Shown piece after piece: positions 8,766 through 18,010 of a stretch of DNA of 64,000 bases (within the stretch, counting starts at the first letter, position 1; each line of letters begins with the position of its first letter). Position numbers and translations under genes: made by a program. The notes beneath the pieces were generated by a model that was not told the DNA's origin, searched no databases, and saw only the letters and a program-made list of their open reading frames with translations. The DNA is from an uncultured Bacteroidales bacterium. Its GTDB lineage: Bacteria; Bacteroidota; Bacteroidia; Bacteroidales; F082. The DNA lies in assembly GCA_900315175.1 (NCBI GenBank), contig OMYA01000002.1:186001-250000 (forward strand). Reading direction: 5' to 3'.

Positions 8766-9649
8766 CAATAATTTTTATATTTGTCTCTTGCGTTACAGTC
8801 AGTGCCACCTGGCAAAACGAACTTATACACCAACGAGAAATTCAGGTATCCATACCAATCTTTGTCGTATTTGTTACCTCTTTGGATATATTGTCTTACA
8901 TTCGTTCCAGGATGATCAGGATCATCAGTAAATCCAGTAGGATCGCTGTATTGTACGTATGGATTGTTTTTATTATCGTATGTCGGATAATAAGCGTGGC
9001 AGTCGTCGAGCCAGTCGGTGAAGGCGTAATCCCAGCGCCATTCGATAGCTGCGCCGATTCTCTTTCCGAGACTGTATTTCACGCCAATGCCGAATGGTAT
9101 GGAAACGGCGACCTTGCTGTATTTGTCAGTGCCGTCGTCTATATTGTTTGTTGGTGTGCCGTTTTCTTGGTTATAGCCGCTGACATCGGTAAGCACGTTG
9201 CACAATGCTTTACCGTCGTCGGCTTTCGGGTTAAAATTCAGCACCGAGAGACCTCCGAAAAGATAAGGCGACAATCCATGACGCTTGCTTCCGGTGAAAT
9301 AATCGAGGAAGTTAAACTCTGCGATGAGAGCCACATCATGGACGTTGGTATTAAACGACAATCCGCGTTCAGGGCGATAGCCTGAGGATTTGTCGCTGCC
9401 GTTTAGCTGGAGGTTGGAGTAAGCGAGGCGGAAAGCCCATCTGGTATCATTATAAAACCTTACGAGTGCGCCCCATCCCAACTGACTTTGGTTGAATGGC
9501 TTGCTTGGGTTTATATCACCCATATAATACGACAGTCCCACCGAGCCGCCGACCTCAATAATCTGGGAATGCGCGGCTTTAGGAGCAAGAAATTGTCCAA
9601 ATGCGAGGACAATCAACGCAACTAAAAAATGTTTTTTACAATTCTTCAT
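8765..9649 (-). CDS. porG: PorG-like outer-membrane protein (DUF6089), T9SS component
   Basis: A 294-aa outer-membrane protein with a signal peptide ending AAHSQ and an opening [20 protein letters not shown] typical of the DUF6089/PorG family. Alternating strands and the C-terminal FSLVYKF suggest a small barrel. PorG is an outer-membrane member of type IX secretion, linked to the PorK/PorN ring. The call rests on this N-terminus and on gene order: PorG-uppS-bamA-ompH-ompH is the P. gingivalis PG0189-PG0193 order. The window also holds porT and three T9SS cargo proteases, which supports a working secretion system. Confidence 0.8.
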   Translation of the reverse strand: MKNCKKHFLVALIVLAFGQFLAPKAAHSQIIEVGGSVGLSYYMGDINPSKPFNQSQLGWGALVRFYNDTRWAFRLAYSNLQLNGSDKSSGYRPERGLSFNTNVHDVALIAEFNFLDYFTGSKRHGLSPYLFGGLSVLNFNPKADDGKALCNVLTDVSGYNQENGTPTNNIDDGTDKYSKVAVSIPFGIGVKYSLGKRIGAAIEWRWDYAFTDWLDDCHAYYPTYDNKNNPYVQYSDPTGFTDDPDHPGTNVRQYIQRGNKYDKDWYGYLNFSLVYKFVLPGGTDCNARDKYKNY

Positions 9650-9709
9650 CCGTTTAAATTTTCTTACCTGTTGATAGACAGTCGTTTAAACTTTTTGCCA
9701 ATAAACTGA

Positions 9710-9717
9710 CAAATTTA
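9710..9717 (-). promoter_or_regulatory. -7 box of porG-uppS-bamA operon
   Basis: Minus strand TAAATTTG (TAnnTTTG). A TTG lies 23 bases upstream, slightly more than the usual 19-21. It is 60 bases before the porG start. Confidence 0.45.
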
Positions 9718-9749
9718 CAATTTTTTTTGATAACGTTCGTCAAAAAATT

Positions 9750-10628
9750 TTAATTTCTCACATCATTGCCCCAGAGCAGTTTTTTTCTTATTGCTTCGAA
9801 GAAATCTTTTTCTGGCAGTTTAACCATATTAAAGGAGAAGCCAGCTTTCTTGACTTCAAGTTGTAAACCTTTGTCCACCAATTTAGTACGTGAGTCAAGG
9901 CTCAAGTCGTAGGCATCGCAGCGGCCGTCGACCTTGATTTTCACGACGCTTTTGTCAGATATAACGACAGGACGTACGCTTAAATTGTGTGCGGAAATAG
10001 GAGTTATCAAAAAACTGTCATTATTGGGTGCCACGATAGGTCCGCCGGCGCTCAGCGAGTAGGCTGTCGAGCCTGTAGGTGTTGCCAAAATAAGGCCGTC
10101 TGCCCAATAAGTGTTAAGCAGTTTGTCGTCGACGAAGACTTGTATCACGATGAGGCTGCTGCCGTCTTTACGCATGAGGCTCAATTCATTAAGGGCATAG
10201 TTGATGCCTTTGAAGCGTTGTTCCTCGCCTACCAGTTCGAGCAGCGAGCGTTTCTCTACCTCAAAATCGCCTTTCAGGATTTTTTTGACTGCATCGATTG
10301 TCTCATTTGATGACACGCTTGACAGAAATCCGAGTCGGCCCATGTTTATTCCGAGCACTGGGATGGCTGTGTCGCGGACATATTCAACAGAATCGAGCAT
10401 GGTGCCGTCGCCTCCAAACGAGAACAGCACATCAGCCTTATCCTTCAGCTGTTCGTATGTGTTAAATGTCTGATAATCAGCGTTTTCAGCGTCACATCTC
10501 ATTATATCATTCATAAGAGACGTGTATACTATCGTTTTTGTGCCGGCGTCGCGCAAAACGCGCAGGACTTCTTTCATAAGTCCGTCATAATCAGGGCCGA
10601 AGCCTCTACCATATAATGCTATTCTCAT
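9750..10628 (-). CDS. nadK: NAD kinase
   Basis: Phosphorylates NAD to NADP, the only route to NADP. 292 aa, standard length. Visible: N-terminal MRIALYGRGF, the GGDGTMLDSV ATP/active-site motif near residue 73-82, LGINMGRLGFLSSV, and the second conserved block ATPTGSTAYSLSAGGPIV, which builds the NAD site. The last residues end in a basic tail. It lies 18 bases downstream of the TamA-like barrel gene and is probably the last gene of the dprA-rsgA-barrel-nadK series. Confidence 0.95.
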   Translation of the reverse strand: MRIALYGRGFGPDYDGLMKEVLRVLRDAGTKTIVYTSLMNDIMRCDAENADYQTFNTYEQLKDKADVLFSFGGDGTMLDSVEYVRDTAIPVLGINMGRLGFLSSVSSNETIDAVKKILKGDFEVEKRSLLELVGEEQRFKGINYALNELSLMRKDGSSLIVIQVFVDDKLLNTYWADGLILATPTGSTAYSLSAGGPIVAPNNDSFLITPISAHNLSVRPVVISDKSVVKIKVDGRCDAYDLSLDSRTKLVDKGLQLEVKKAGFSFNMVKLPEKDFFEAIRKKLLWGNDVRN

Positions 10629-10646
10629 AACAAAACAGTTTTCATA

Positions 10647-12038
10647 TTAGATTGGAGCCACGAGATGTACGAAGAAACCGAACTCTCCCAGCCCGTTCAC
10701 ACCATATTCCAACCGCAAAACCTTATCGTAATATGTAACAAAGTCTATTCCCACGCCTGTTCCATATATCCATTGGTTTGCGATTCGTGTTGTTGAACCT
10801 TCCGGAATGACCACGCCCCAAGTATATGCGAAGTCAAAGAACAAGTTGGCGTAAAATGCCAGATGTATCTTCCCAAACTTGTCATTTTTAATACCTGGTA
10901 TGTGTTTTGTTACCGGTTTCAATATCTCGAACTTCAAGTTATTCTTACATATTGTGTAATTGAGCGCATCGACGACGTAGAGGTCATAAGTCCTCACATA
11001 ATCATTCTTATATCCGAAGCCCTGCGACAAAAAATAAGGGGCGGTATTGCTGTCGGACAACTTTGCTGTGACATTAGAAGCCCAGTAAAACCTGCCTTTT
11101 ATCGGTGTATACCAGTCAGCAGTGATTTTACCATAGAAAAGGTCCGGCGCATAATCCATAACACCCAAACCGATTTTTGTCAGCTCAAGTTCCAAATAAT
11201 GTCCGTCAAGAGGATAGTTATGGTCATCACGATAGTCGTTTTTAAACACTGCTGACAACGTAAAGTACTGAAAGCGTGTGCCTTCCGGATTACCGAAATC
11301 CTTATTCAAGCTCGGCAGGCTGTCATTAAACACCCTGTTGTCATATCTCATCTTAAAATACAATCTGTTGCGATATCCAAATCTGTAATAAGGCATCACA
11401 TAAGCGTAAAACGACTCATGAGCATACTCATCTTCTCCTTTGAAATACTTGACTCTGTCATCCCACGTTATATATGCCACTTCTCTGTCGCGTGTTAACC
11501 CAGACGACACGGTCATTCCAAGTCTTTGTTTACGAGTAAGATACGGGATGTCATACGTCAAGCCAAAATTCTGGTTATATCCGCCTATTATCGTAAGGTC
11601 GAGTTCATGCTTCAAACCCCATAAGTTTCTGTAAACCAAGTCGATACCATAGCTCAGTCGCGAAAGATCATTCGCTTCAAACCATGATTTCAGATTTCTG
11701 TCGGCATAAGCCAGATATGGTATTGGCCACAGATACCAACGTTCCACCACACTGATTGTCAATGACTTACAATTCTCTTTTACGGTATCGTCAGTCCAAT
11801 AGAAGTCAACAAAGTTAAACAACGCCGTATTGACAAGGTTTTCGCGGCTTTCTTTGACAGCCTCATCGGAGCAAACGGTATCTCCTTCATGAAAAAGCAT
11901 CTCCCTGTTGATGGTAGACATTTTTGTCACATTGTTGCCTGTCACATTAATTTTAGAGACCACAAAGCAGTCTGTATCCTGTTGAGCCGACGCCGCTACA
12001 GAACATATAAGCATCAATATGACCAGCAGCTTTCTCAT
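10647..12038 (-). CDS. BamA/TamA-superfamily outer-membrane protein (POTRA plus barrel)
   Basis: A 463-aa Omp85-superfamily protein, much shorter than BamA. It has a signal peptide (MRKLLVILML... ending SAQQ), a single POTRA-like segment at about 25-100 (FVVSKINVTGNNVTKM), then a 16-strand-sized barrel ending GEFGFFVHLVAPI. Known relatives (TamA, patatin-linked Omp85 proteins, Bacteroidota surface-antigen proteins) insert or export outer-membrane proteins; which applies here is not visible. The start codon overlaps nothing: it lies two bases after the rsgA stop. Confidence 0.7.
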   Translation of the reverse strand: MRKLLVILMLICSVAASAQQDTDCFVVSKINVTGNNVTKMSTINREMLFHEGDTVCSDEAVKESRENLVNTALFNFVDFYWTDDTVKENCKSLTISVVERWYLWPIPYLAYADRNLKSWFEANDLSRLSYGIDLVYRNLWGLKHELDLTIIGGYNQNFGLTYDIPYLTRKQRLGMTVSSGLTRDREVAYITWDDRVKYFKGEDEYAHESFYAYVMPYYRFGYRNRLYFKMRYDNRVFNDSLPSLNKDFGNPEGTRFQYFTLSAVFKNDYRDDHNYPLDGHYLELELTKIGLGVMDYAPDLFYGKITADWYTPIKGRFYWASNVTAKLSDSNTAPYFLSQGFGYKNDYVRTYDLYVVDALNYTICKNNLKFEILKPVTKHIPGIKNDKFGKIHLAFYANLFFDFAYTWGVVIPEGSTTRIANQWIYGTGVGIDFVTYYDKVLRLEYGVNGLGEFGFFVHLVAPI

Positions 12039-12040
12039 AC

Positions 12041-12949
12041 TCAATCGTCCATCATATTACAATAGTTTTCGTAGCGCCAGTCAGCGATAACGCCTTGTTC
12101 CACTGCGTCTTTAATTGCGCAATGCGGTTCATGCAGATGTGTGCAGTTGTTAAAATGGCAATCATGCATCAATGCTCTCATTTCAGGGAAACGTTGAGCC
12201 AATGTCTCTTTCTCCATATCGTAGAGAGCGAACTCTTTAATGCCAGGGGTGTCGATTATATAGCCGCCGAAACAGAGCTCATACATCTGTGCAAACGTCG
12301 TCGTATGCTTACCTTTTTCGTGAACTTCCGAGATTTCTCCGACTCTTATGTCAAGATTTGGGTCCATTCTATTTACCAGTGCCGATTTACCCACTCCAGA
12401 ATGTCCCGAAAACATACTGATTTTATCTTTCATGACGCTCTCGAGCCTATCACAATTGTATCCTGTCTTGGCAGAAACCATAAACGCTTGATATCCGATA
12501 TCATTATACACTCGCATCAGCTCTTCAGCGGCAGCAATCTGTTCCTCGTTATAGATGTCGCATTTGTTGAACACTATTATAGTGGGAATATGGTAAGCTT
12601 CGGCTGTCACTGTAAACCTATCGATAAAACCCGTTGAGGTCCTTGGCTGTGCAATTGTAGCCACAAGAATAGCCTGGTCGACATTTGCCGCAATTATATG
12701 TGACTCTTTCGACAGATTCACCGATTTACGTACAATAACATTTGTGCGAGGCAGTATCTTGTCAATTACACAAGTTTCCTTGTCACGTTCCTTCTCAAAA
12801 TTCACCAAATCGCCGACAGCCACTGGATTTGTCGTGCGCAGTCCATCAAGACGAATCTTGCCTCTCAAACGGCATGAAACGACCATTCCGGCATCATCTC
12901 TGACATCGTACCAGCTTCCTGTTGATTTAATAACTCTACCTATCGGCAT
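12041..12949 (-). CDS. rsgA: Ribosome small-subunit-dependent GTPase A
   Basis: Circularly permuted GTPase that checks late 30S assembly. 302 aa. Order: OB fold (about 1-70, GRVIKSTGSWYDV), then G4 NKCD, G1 GHSGVGKS, G3 DTPG, and a C-terminal zinc site with the Cys-His cluster CHFNNCTHLHEPHC. The ATG giving MPIGRVI is chosen because an in-frame TTG upstream is part of a TACCTTTG promoter box. It lies between dprA and the barrel gene. Confidence 0.95.
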   Translation of the reverse strand: MPIGRVIKSTGSWYDVRDDAGMVVSCRLRGKIRLDGLRTTNPVAVGDLVNFEKERDKETCVIDKILPRTNVIVRKSVNLSKESHIIAANVDQAILVATIAQPRTSTGFIDRFTVTAEAYHIPTIIVFNKCDIYNEEQIAAAEELMRVYNDIGYQAFMVSAKTGYNCDRLESVMKDKISMFSGHSGVGKSALVNRMDPNLDIRVGEISEVHEKGKHTTTFAQMYELCFGGYIIDTPGIKEFALYDMEKETLAQRFPEMRALMHDCHFNNCTHLHEPHCAIKDAVEQGVIADWRYENYCNMMDD

Positions 12950-12970
12950 CTTTGCAATAAAAAAACGATG

Positions 12971-12978
12971 CAAAGGTA
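12971..12978 (-). promoter_or_regulatory. -7 box of rsgA promoter
   Basis: Minus strand TACCTTTG, 21 bases before the rsgA ATG. It overlaps an upstream TTG that would otherwise extend the reading frame, so it decides the start. Confidence 0.55.
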
Positions 12979-12998
12979 CAGATTTTTATTGAATTATG

Positions 12999-14096
12999 CT
13001 ACAACTTTTGATAACGTTTTCCTGGCAGTGCTGTCAAAACACCGTCAAACTCCAATGAAAGCAGTATTGACGCTATTTTTGAAGGCGACAAATCCGTGCC
13101 AATAATAATGTCATCAATATGAACGACATTGTTTTTTGCGAAGACATCCATCACTTTTTTCTCATCTTCACTGAAGTCACGGAACAGACGCATTTGTTTT
13201 GCGACGACCTTGGTGTCGACATCCCAACGCATCACATATCTGATGTCCGCTACATTAACCAGGAGATTCGCTTTATTTGTCTTTATCAGTTGGTTGCATC
13301 CCTCGCTATAAATATCGCCTACTCTTCCTGGCATAGCGAACACCTCGCGGTCGTATGAATTGGCGATTTCGGCTGTTATCATGGCGCCGCCCTTCAGTGC
13401 ACTTTCGATGACCACAAGACAATCGACCATTCCTGCCACTATTCTGTTGCGTTTCGGAAAATTCTCCCTGTCCGGTTGCGTCCCACTGACAAACTCTGTC
13501 AATATACCTCCTTTCTCAATCATGTTTGTTGATAATTTCCTGTTTTCTGCCGGATAAATAGTTTGCATCCCGTGTCCCAGCACGCCCACGGTAGCAAGGT
13601 CATATTTTAAAGCAGCCCTGTGCGCTGCAGTATCAACGCCATACGCCAAACCACTGACAATCATCACATTATCAGGCACTAATTCTTCAATTAGTTTCTC
13701 CGCGACATATCTTCCATAATCAGTAATGTTTCGAGTGCCGACAATGCCAACAGCTTTACTTGCATTCAAATCGGCATTACCTTTATAATATAGCATTATC
13801 GGGCTGTCGTGACAGTGCTGAAGTCGTTTCGGATATTCCTTGTCAAGATAAAACAACGGCTTTATGCCATTCTTCTCAATGAACATCATTTCTTCCTCGG
13901 CTCGAATCATAACATCTTTGGAATCAATGCCTTTGATAATGTTTTCGTGTATTCCGCTTATCTGCCTCAAAGCGTTTTTATTCTCACAAAACACCGCCTC
14001 GGCGCCTCCGCAGTAGGCGACCAACTTCTTACCATTTACAACTCCAATATAAGGAATAAGAGTAAGAGCGATTTCGTATAGTTTTTGTTCCGTCAT
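12999..14096 (-). CDS. dprA: DprA, DNA-processing protein
   Basis: Single-stranded-DNA binding, RecA-loading protein used in natural transformation; many non-competent bacteria also keep it. 365 aa. Visible: N-terminal helix-hairpin-like region (about 1-75), the Rossmann core with AVGIVGTRNITDYGRYVAE, VSGLAYGVDTAAHRAAL and the GGAMITAEIANSYDREVFAMPG block, and a C-terminal winged helix (about 300-365). It starts only four bases after a TAATTTTG box, so its mRNA may be leaderless. Upstream gene of the rsgA series. Confidence 0.95.
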   Translation of the reverse strand: MTEQKLYEIALTLIPYIGVVNGKKLVAYCGGAEAVFCENKNALRQISGIHENIIKGIDSKDVMIRAEEEMMFIEKNGIKPLFYLDKEYPKRLQHCHDSPIMLYYKGNADLNASKAVGIVGTRNITDYGRYVAEKLIEELVPDNVMIVSGLAYGVDTAAHRAALKYDLATVGVLGHGMQTIYPAENRKLSTNMIEKGGILTEFVSGTQPDRENFPKRNRIVAGMVDCLVVIESALKGGAMITAEIANSYDREVFAMPGRVGDIYSEGCNQLIKTNKANLLVNVADIRYVMRWDVDTKVVAKQMRLFRDFSEDEKKVMDVFAKNNVVHIDDIIIGTDLSPSKIASILLSLEFDGVLTALPGKRYQKL

Positions 14097-14100
14097 GTCG

Positions 14101-14108
14101 CAAAATTA
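14101..14108 (-). promoter_or_regulatory. -7 box of dprA promoter
   Basis: Minus strand TAATTTTG ending four bases before the dprA ATG; transcription would begin at or next to the start codon. Confidence 0.5.
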
Positions 14109-14201
14109 CAAACATTTTCAATAGGTTCGCCACCTTTTTTCTGCAATTTATGTTAATTCTTTTTAACAATTGTTAAAAAAATTTAACATTTCAAAATATA
14201 C

Positions 14202-14229
14202 TTGTCAATCAATAATATCGTTATATTTG
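14202..14229 (+). promoter_or_regulatory. Promoter of glycosyltransferase-lgt operon
   Basis: TTG at 14202-14204 and TATATTTG at 14222-14229, separated by 17 bases (slightly short). It fixes the downstream start as the TTG at 14245, because an upstream ATG at 14170 would not be transcribed. Confidence 0.55.
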
Positions 14230-14244
14230 CAAAAAATTATCGTT

Positions 14245-15327
14245 TTGGGAAAGAAAATTCTTATATGTCCGTTGAATTGGGGGCTAGGTCACGCAACTCG
14301 CTGTGTACCAATAATTAAGGCTTTGCAAAAACAAGGTCACAGGGTTATTATCGCAGCTGACAAAGGGCCTCTCGCGTTCCTACAGAGGGCTTTCCCTGAC
14401 TTGAAATTCATCGAGTTTCCCGGATTTGACCCGAAGTACAGCAAATCAAACTCGCAGGTTCTCAAGATGTTAGCCTCGTTCCCTGGCGCATTGAAAGATT
14501 TCAGAAGAGATCACAAAACCATTGAGACTATTGTTAAAAACCGCAATATCGACATTGTGATTTCCGACAATCGCTTTGGTTGCTGGAGCAAACATGTTCA
14601 TTCGGTATTCATTACACACCAGTTGCATATCCGGACACCAAAAATCTGGCGGTGGGCCTCCCCTATTATTAATTTCTTCAACAACAGCTACATCAAGAAA
14701 TATGATGAAGTATGGGTCCCCGATAACGAAAATGCCCCTGCATTGGGTGGCAGACTGTCACATCCGGCTATCAAACACTCTAAAAGCTCATATTTAGGTG
14801 TTCTAAGCCGATTCAACTCTGACAATCAACACGACACAGAAAAACCAAACAAATATCTCGTGATTCTTTCCGGCCCCGAACCACAACGCACGATGTTTGA
14901 AGACATCGTTTTAAAACAGGCAAAAGAAATCAAAGATAACGTATTGATTCTCAGAGCAAAACCAGAATCAAACGACCTTGTGCGCGACGTCTCTCCCAAT
15001 GTAAGCGTGTTTAACCACGTTGACGACGAGATGTTTGTAAAACTTGCAAACAGTTCGGAACATATCATTTGCCGAGGCGGGTATTCGTCGTTGATGGACC
15101 TTGTGAGACTCGACAGAACCGCTTACCTCGTTCCCACACCTGGGCAGACAGAACAAGAGTATCTCGCCTACCATCTTGGAAAAGAAGGTTATTTCAACTG
15201 GTGCAAACAATCTGATTTTCAATTAGATAAGGTCACAACACCAAAGATTTCTCTAAAAGAAAAATTTAACGACAACGAAGACAGTATTGATATTTTCATA
15301 CAAAATTGGATAAAAAATTTGGATTAA
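14245..15327 (+). CDS. MurG-like glycosyltransferase (GT28-type fold)
   Basis: A 360-aa GT-B glycosyltransferase resembling MurG and GT28 enzymes. N-terminal domain opens GKKILICPLNWGLGHATRC with the glycine loop, and the C-terminal nucleotide-sugar domain holds LVILSGPEPQRT, HIICRGGYSSLMDLVRL and LVPTPGQTEQEYLA. The acceptor and sugar are unknown. The start is a TTG, chosen because a TAnnTTTG box lies 15 bases upstream and because the conserved fold begins at the next codon; an ATG-initiated longer form would begin upstream of the promoter. lgt follows one base later. Confidence 0.75.
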   Translation: MGKKILICPLNWGLGHATRCVPIIKALQKQGHRVIIAADKGPLAFLQRAFPDLKFIEFPGFDPKYSKSNSQVLKMLASFPGALKDFRRDHKTIETIVKNRNIDIVISDNRFGCWSKHVHSVFITHQLHIRTPKIWRWASPIINFFNNSYIKKYDEVWVPDNENAPALGGRLSHPAIKHSKSSYLGVLSRFNSDNQHDTEKPNKYLVILSGPEPQRTMFEDIVLKQAKEIKDNVLILRAKPESNDLVRDVSPNVSVFNHVDDEMFVKLANSSEHIICRGGYSSLMDLVRLDRTAYLVPTPGQTEQEYLAYHLGKEGYFNWCKQSDFQLDKVTTPKISLKEKFNDNEDSIDIFIQNWIKNLD

Positions 15328-15328
15328 A

Positions 15329-16162
15329 ATGACAGCAAACTACATTGTTTGGGATGTAAACCCGTATATTTTAACGTTCCCTGACGGTTTCCCGCTCCTC
15401 GGCGGACGCCCGATTGCTTGGTACGGACTGCTTTGGGCGATGGTCTTCATCGTCGGTTATTATATCATGCGCAAAGTGTACCGAAAAGAGAAACTCAGCG
15501 ATGAACTTTTGGACAAGCTCACCATCAACATGCTTGTTTTCACTATCGTCGGAGCGCGTTTGGGGCACTGTCTTTTCTATGAACCGGAGTATTATTTTGC
15601 CGAGCCGATACGTTTTCTCTACATCTGGGAAGGTGGTCTGGCCAGTCACGGAGGCGCCATCGGCATCCTCATCGGACTGTTTATTTATTCAAGAAAAATA
15701 AAGAAACCGTATATCTGGATTTTGGACAGGATTGTGATTCCCGTCTCCATCGGCGGTGCTTTCATACGCATCGGAAACCTCATGAATTCTGAGATTTACG
15801 GATACGAGACAACGTTGCCTTGGGGATTTAAGTTCGTGCGCGACTGGGCTCCGGGCACTCCTATCGACGCCATCCCGGCATGCCACCCGACACAGATCTA
15901 CGAAGCGCTGATTTGCATTATAGTATTTGTGATACTAATGTATCTGTTTTTCAAGAAAGACACTGTCAACAAACGACCGGGATTTTTCTTCGGATTCTTC
16001 TGCACCGTGATTTTCGGCTCAAGAATCCTGATTGAATTCATAAAGCAGCCACAAGTGGAATTTGAGAATTCGATGACGCTTGACATGGGGCAATGGCTGA
16101 GCATCCCGTTTGTGATTGCAGGAATTTATTTTATGTGTAGAAAACAAAAAACATCAAGATGA
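15329..16162 (+). CDS. lgt: Prolipoprotein diacylglyceryl transferase
   Basis: Inner-membrane enzyme that moves diacylglycerol from phosphatidylglycerol to the lipobox cysteine of prolipoproteins, the first step of lipoprotein maturation. 277 aa with about seven membrane segments. Visible: RPIAWYGLLWA, GARLGHCLFYEP, the essential GGLASHGGAIG block, and GNLMNSEIYG. Its work is illustrated by the lipoproteins with a lipobox in this window. It begins one base after the glycosyltransferase stop. Confidence 0.95.
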   Translation: MTANYIVWDVNPYILTFPDGFPLLGGRPIAWYGLLWAMVFIVGYYIMRKVYRKEKLSDELLDKLTINMLVFTIVGARLGHCLFYEPEYYFAEPIRFLYIWEGGLASHGGAIGILIGLFIYSRKIKKPYIWILDRIVIPVSIGGAFIRIGNLMNSEIYGYETTLPWGFKFVRDWAPGTPIDAIPACHPTQIYEALICIIVFVILMYLFFKKDTVNKRPGFFFGFFCTVIFGSRILIEFIKQPQVEFENSMTLDMGQWLSIPFVIAGIYFMCRKQKTSR

Positions 16163-16347
16163 CGAGGATGTAGCCGTTGTCTTCTCACTGGCAATAGTTT
16201 CCGACATCGCTGAAATAAGAAAATTTATCAGAACCAAAAACACCAAAGAAGCCGCAAACAAATATATTGACAATCACAGTGTTCCACACTGAAGGCAAAA
16301 AGGTAATTGTTGATAAGATTATTCCATCGAAGATGATGACGGGCTAA
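16138..16347 (+). pseudogene. Frameshifted gene remnant after lgt, family unknown
   Basis: In the frame offset from lgt, about 50 codons are open from VENKKHQDDEDVAVVFSLAI to YIDNHSVPH and then a stop. One base out of frame, translation continues HTEGKKVIVDKIIPSKMMTG and stops. The two halves read as one protein with a single-base insertion. There is no recognisable start codon and no family I can name. A chance pair of short frames is possible. Confidence 0.35.
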
Positions 16348-16354
16348 ACAAGAC

Positions 16355-16383
16355 GTTAAGCCGCGCCTGCGGCGCGGCTTAAC
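16355..16383. repeat. GC-rich perfect hairpin
   Basis: GTTAAGCCGCGCC, loop TGC, then the exact complement: a 13-bp perfect stem. No T-run follows; instead octamers (CAATTAAC) follow. It could end transcription of lgt or be a repeat-family member. The rest of 16390-16480 is AT-rich with nothing recognisable. Confidence 0.7.
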
Positions 16384-16402
16384 CAATTAACCAATTAACC
16401 TA
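16379..16402 (+). repeat. Tandem TTAACCAA octamers
   Basis: Almost three copies of an 8-nt unit (TTAACCAA) beginning inside the right arm of the hairpin. Confidence 0.7.
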
Positions 16403-16480
16403 TAACAATATATAAAAAATATTGCTATTTCGTGTTTTAAAAATATTAACACAATCTCTTTGGAAGTGTTCTCTAAAAAA

Positions 16481-17968
16481 CTAACGAACGAGACGCACAG
16501 AGCGTCCAAAGTAAAGTCTGTAGCTGTACTCTGGATTGACCATGTCTGATGTGAAGTTCAGGTAGTACCCGTCGGTGTAATTAAGGTCACTACTCGACCA
16601 GTATTGCCCTTGGGAACCCGGATTGAAGATGCTAGTTCCATCGCGACCACCAGCGGCAGGGAGGAACACACAACCCGCGTTTTCGAGAGCATTCCAGCCT
16701 GCAGTTGTACATTTTGTACCCCATTCGCTTGCACCGTCGTTGATGGTTCCCCATGTCACACCTTCAGGAGTGGCACCGATGCTTTGGTCAGGAAACAGGA
16801 TTATACCATTAACACCTGTACCGTCAGTGTTGATGGTAGCTTTGGTATATCTTGCGTTTTGGGTGGAGTTGATATTATTTTCTGTTGTACGTGTGTTGAA
16901 CAAATACACCCACTCGCCTCTGGTGAGGGTGCGCCAAGTGCTATAGCCGCCAATGGAACCTTGGAAGTCAGTGTTCCACTGGTAGCCGCTGTAATCTTCT
17001 GTTGATGTATTCAACGGGTCTCTGTCTTCGCCCCATGTGCCAAAGCCGAAGCGGTCAACCCAGTTGGAAGTGTTCCATTCATTAATATAGTCGTACTGGT
17101 TCTGAGCAAAACGCCACCCCTCGCCATTTTTGTACTGAAGGTTGCCTTGAGAAAAATGCACAAAACCGTACAACATAGCACTAATTGTAAAAGTATAGTT
17201 TTTGTAAGGTACGTTAATGGCGTTTTCATCTGCGAAATAATCGTTTATTTCAATTTGCGGAAGGATTACATTGTAATTCCAACCATTGATTTCAACTTTG
17301 GTAGGCGTTTCCGAAGCGATAGGAAGAAGAATGGCCCATTTTGCTGTTCCACTTTCGGAATTAAGAGTTATTGCACCTGTTTTTTCTGTTGGAATAATGC
17401 CTGGTGTTTTAAAATCAATACATGCTTCGGTTTTCATACCACCCACTTTGACGCTAGTGCTTGTGCTTGAATTGAGGATAAATTTAACCAAAGCGCACTT
17501 GTTCTCAAGAGTGCAGCCGTAGGTGGCTGAACTTGTTGTGTAAGGGCTTGAAGACCTACCTAATGAGAGAACAGGAAGCTTGCTGCTCTGGTTGGCGATG
17601 CTAACAGTGAAATCTGTTGTTGTTCCAGCCTCTGGAGTGGCACTTGGAGTAAGTCCGCCGAGGAAGTAGAAATAGAGGTAGTCGTCCACTGCAGGCTCGG
17701 TGATATCGCCGCTGAACGCGCCGCTGCCGTATGTCAAAGTACCGAGATATTTCGAACCGTCACCGACATAAATCTTGTCGCCATCTGTGTAAACGACTGC
17801 GCCGGTGTTTGGAAACACATCGTGTTTGTCGCCGCCAACGTTAACTGTGATGTGAACTGTCTTGCCGAGGTCGCTCGGGGTTGCTATTGTGTCGACTTTC
17901 TTTTTGCACTGGGATAAACCTAATACCAATGCGAATGCTATTATTAATAATGTGCTGAGTTTTTTCAT
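16481..17968 (-). CDS. Secreted lipoprotein with C-terminal FISUMP/C-type-lectin-like domain
   Basis: A 495-aa surface protein. Signal peptide with lipobox (LGLSQC, Cys about residue 20) followed by KKK. The N-terminal half (about 30-290) resembles Bacteroidota adhesin-type beta domains. The C-terminal half (about 300-495) has GFVHFSQGNLQYKNGEGW, WRTLTRGEWVYLFNTR, FLPAAGGRDGTSIF, GQYWSSSDLNY and ends GRSVRLVR, a layout shared with Fibrobacter-paralogous/formylglycine-enzyme-like lectin folds. The start is the ATG of MKKLSTLLII; a longer frame upstream runs through palindromic repeats. Function unknown; perhaps binding of glycans or proteins. Confidence 0.7.
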   Translation of the reverse strand: MKKLSTLLIIAFALVLGLSQCKKKVDTIATPSDLGKTVHITVNVGGDKHDVFPNTGAVVYTDGDKIYVGDGSKYLGTLTYGSGAFSGDITEPAVDDYLYFYFLGGLTPSATPEAGTTTDFTVSIANQSSKLPVLSLGRSSSPYTTSSATYGCTLENKCALVKFILNSSTSTSVKVGGMKTEACIDFKTPGIIPTEKTGAITLNSESGTAKWAILLPIASETPTKVEINGWNYNVILPQIEINDYFADENAINVPYKNYTFTISAMLYGFVHFSQGNLQYKNGEGWRFAQNQYDYINEWNTSNWVDRFGFGTWGEDRDPLNTSTEDYSGYQWNTDFQGSIGGYSTWRTLTRGEWVYLFNTRTTENNINSTQNARYTKATINTDGTGVNGIILFPDQSIGATPEGVTWGTINDGASEWGTKCTTAGWNALENAGCVFLPAAGGRDGTSIFNPGSQGQYWSSSDLNYTDGYYLNFTSDMVNPEYSYRLYFGRSVRLVR

Positions 17969-18010
17969 TTTTTTGTTGATTTTGTTTAATTTAATAATTT
18001 GTTTACTTTT

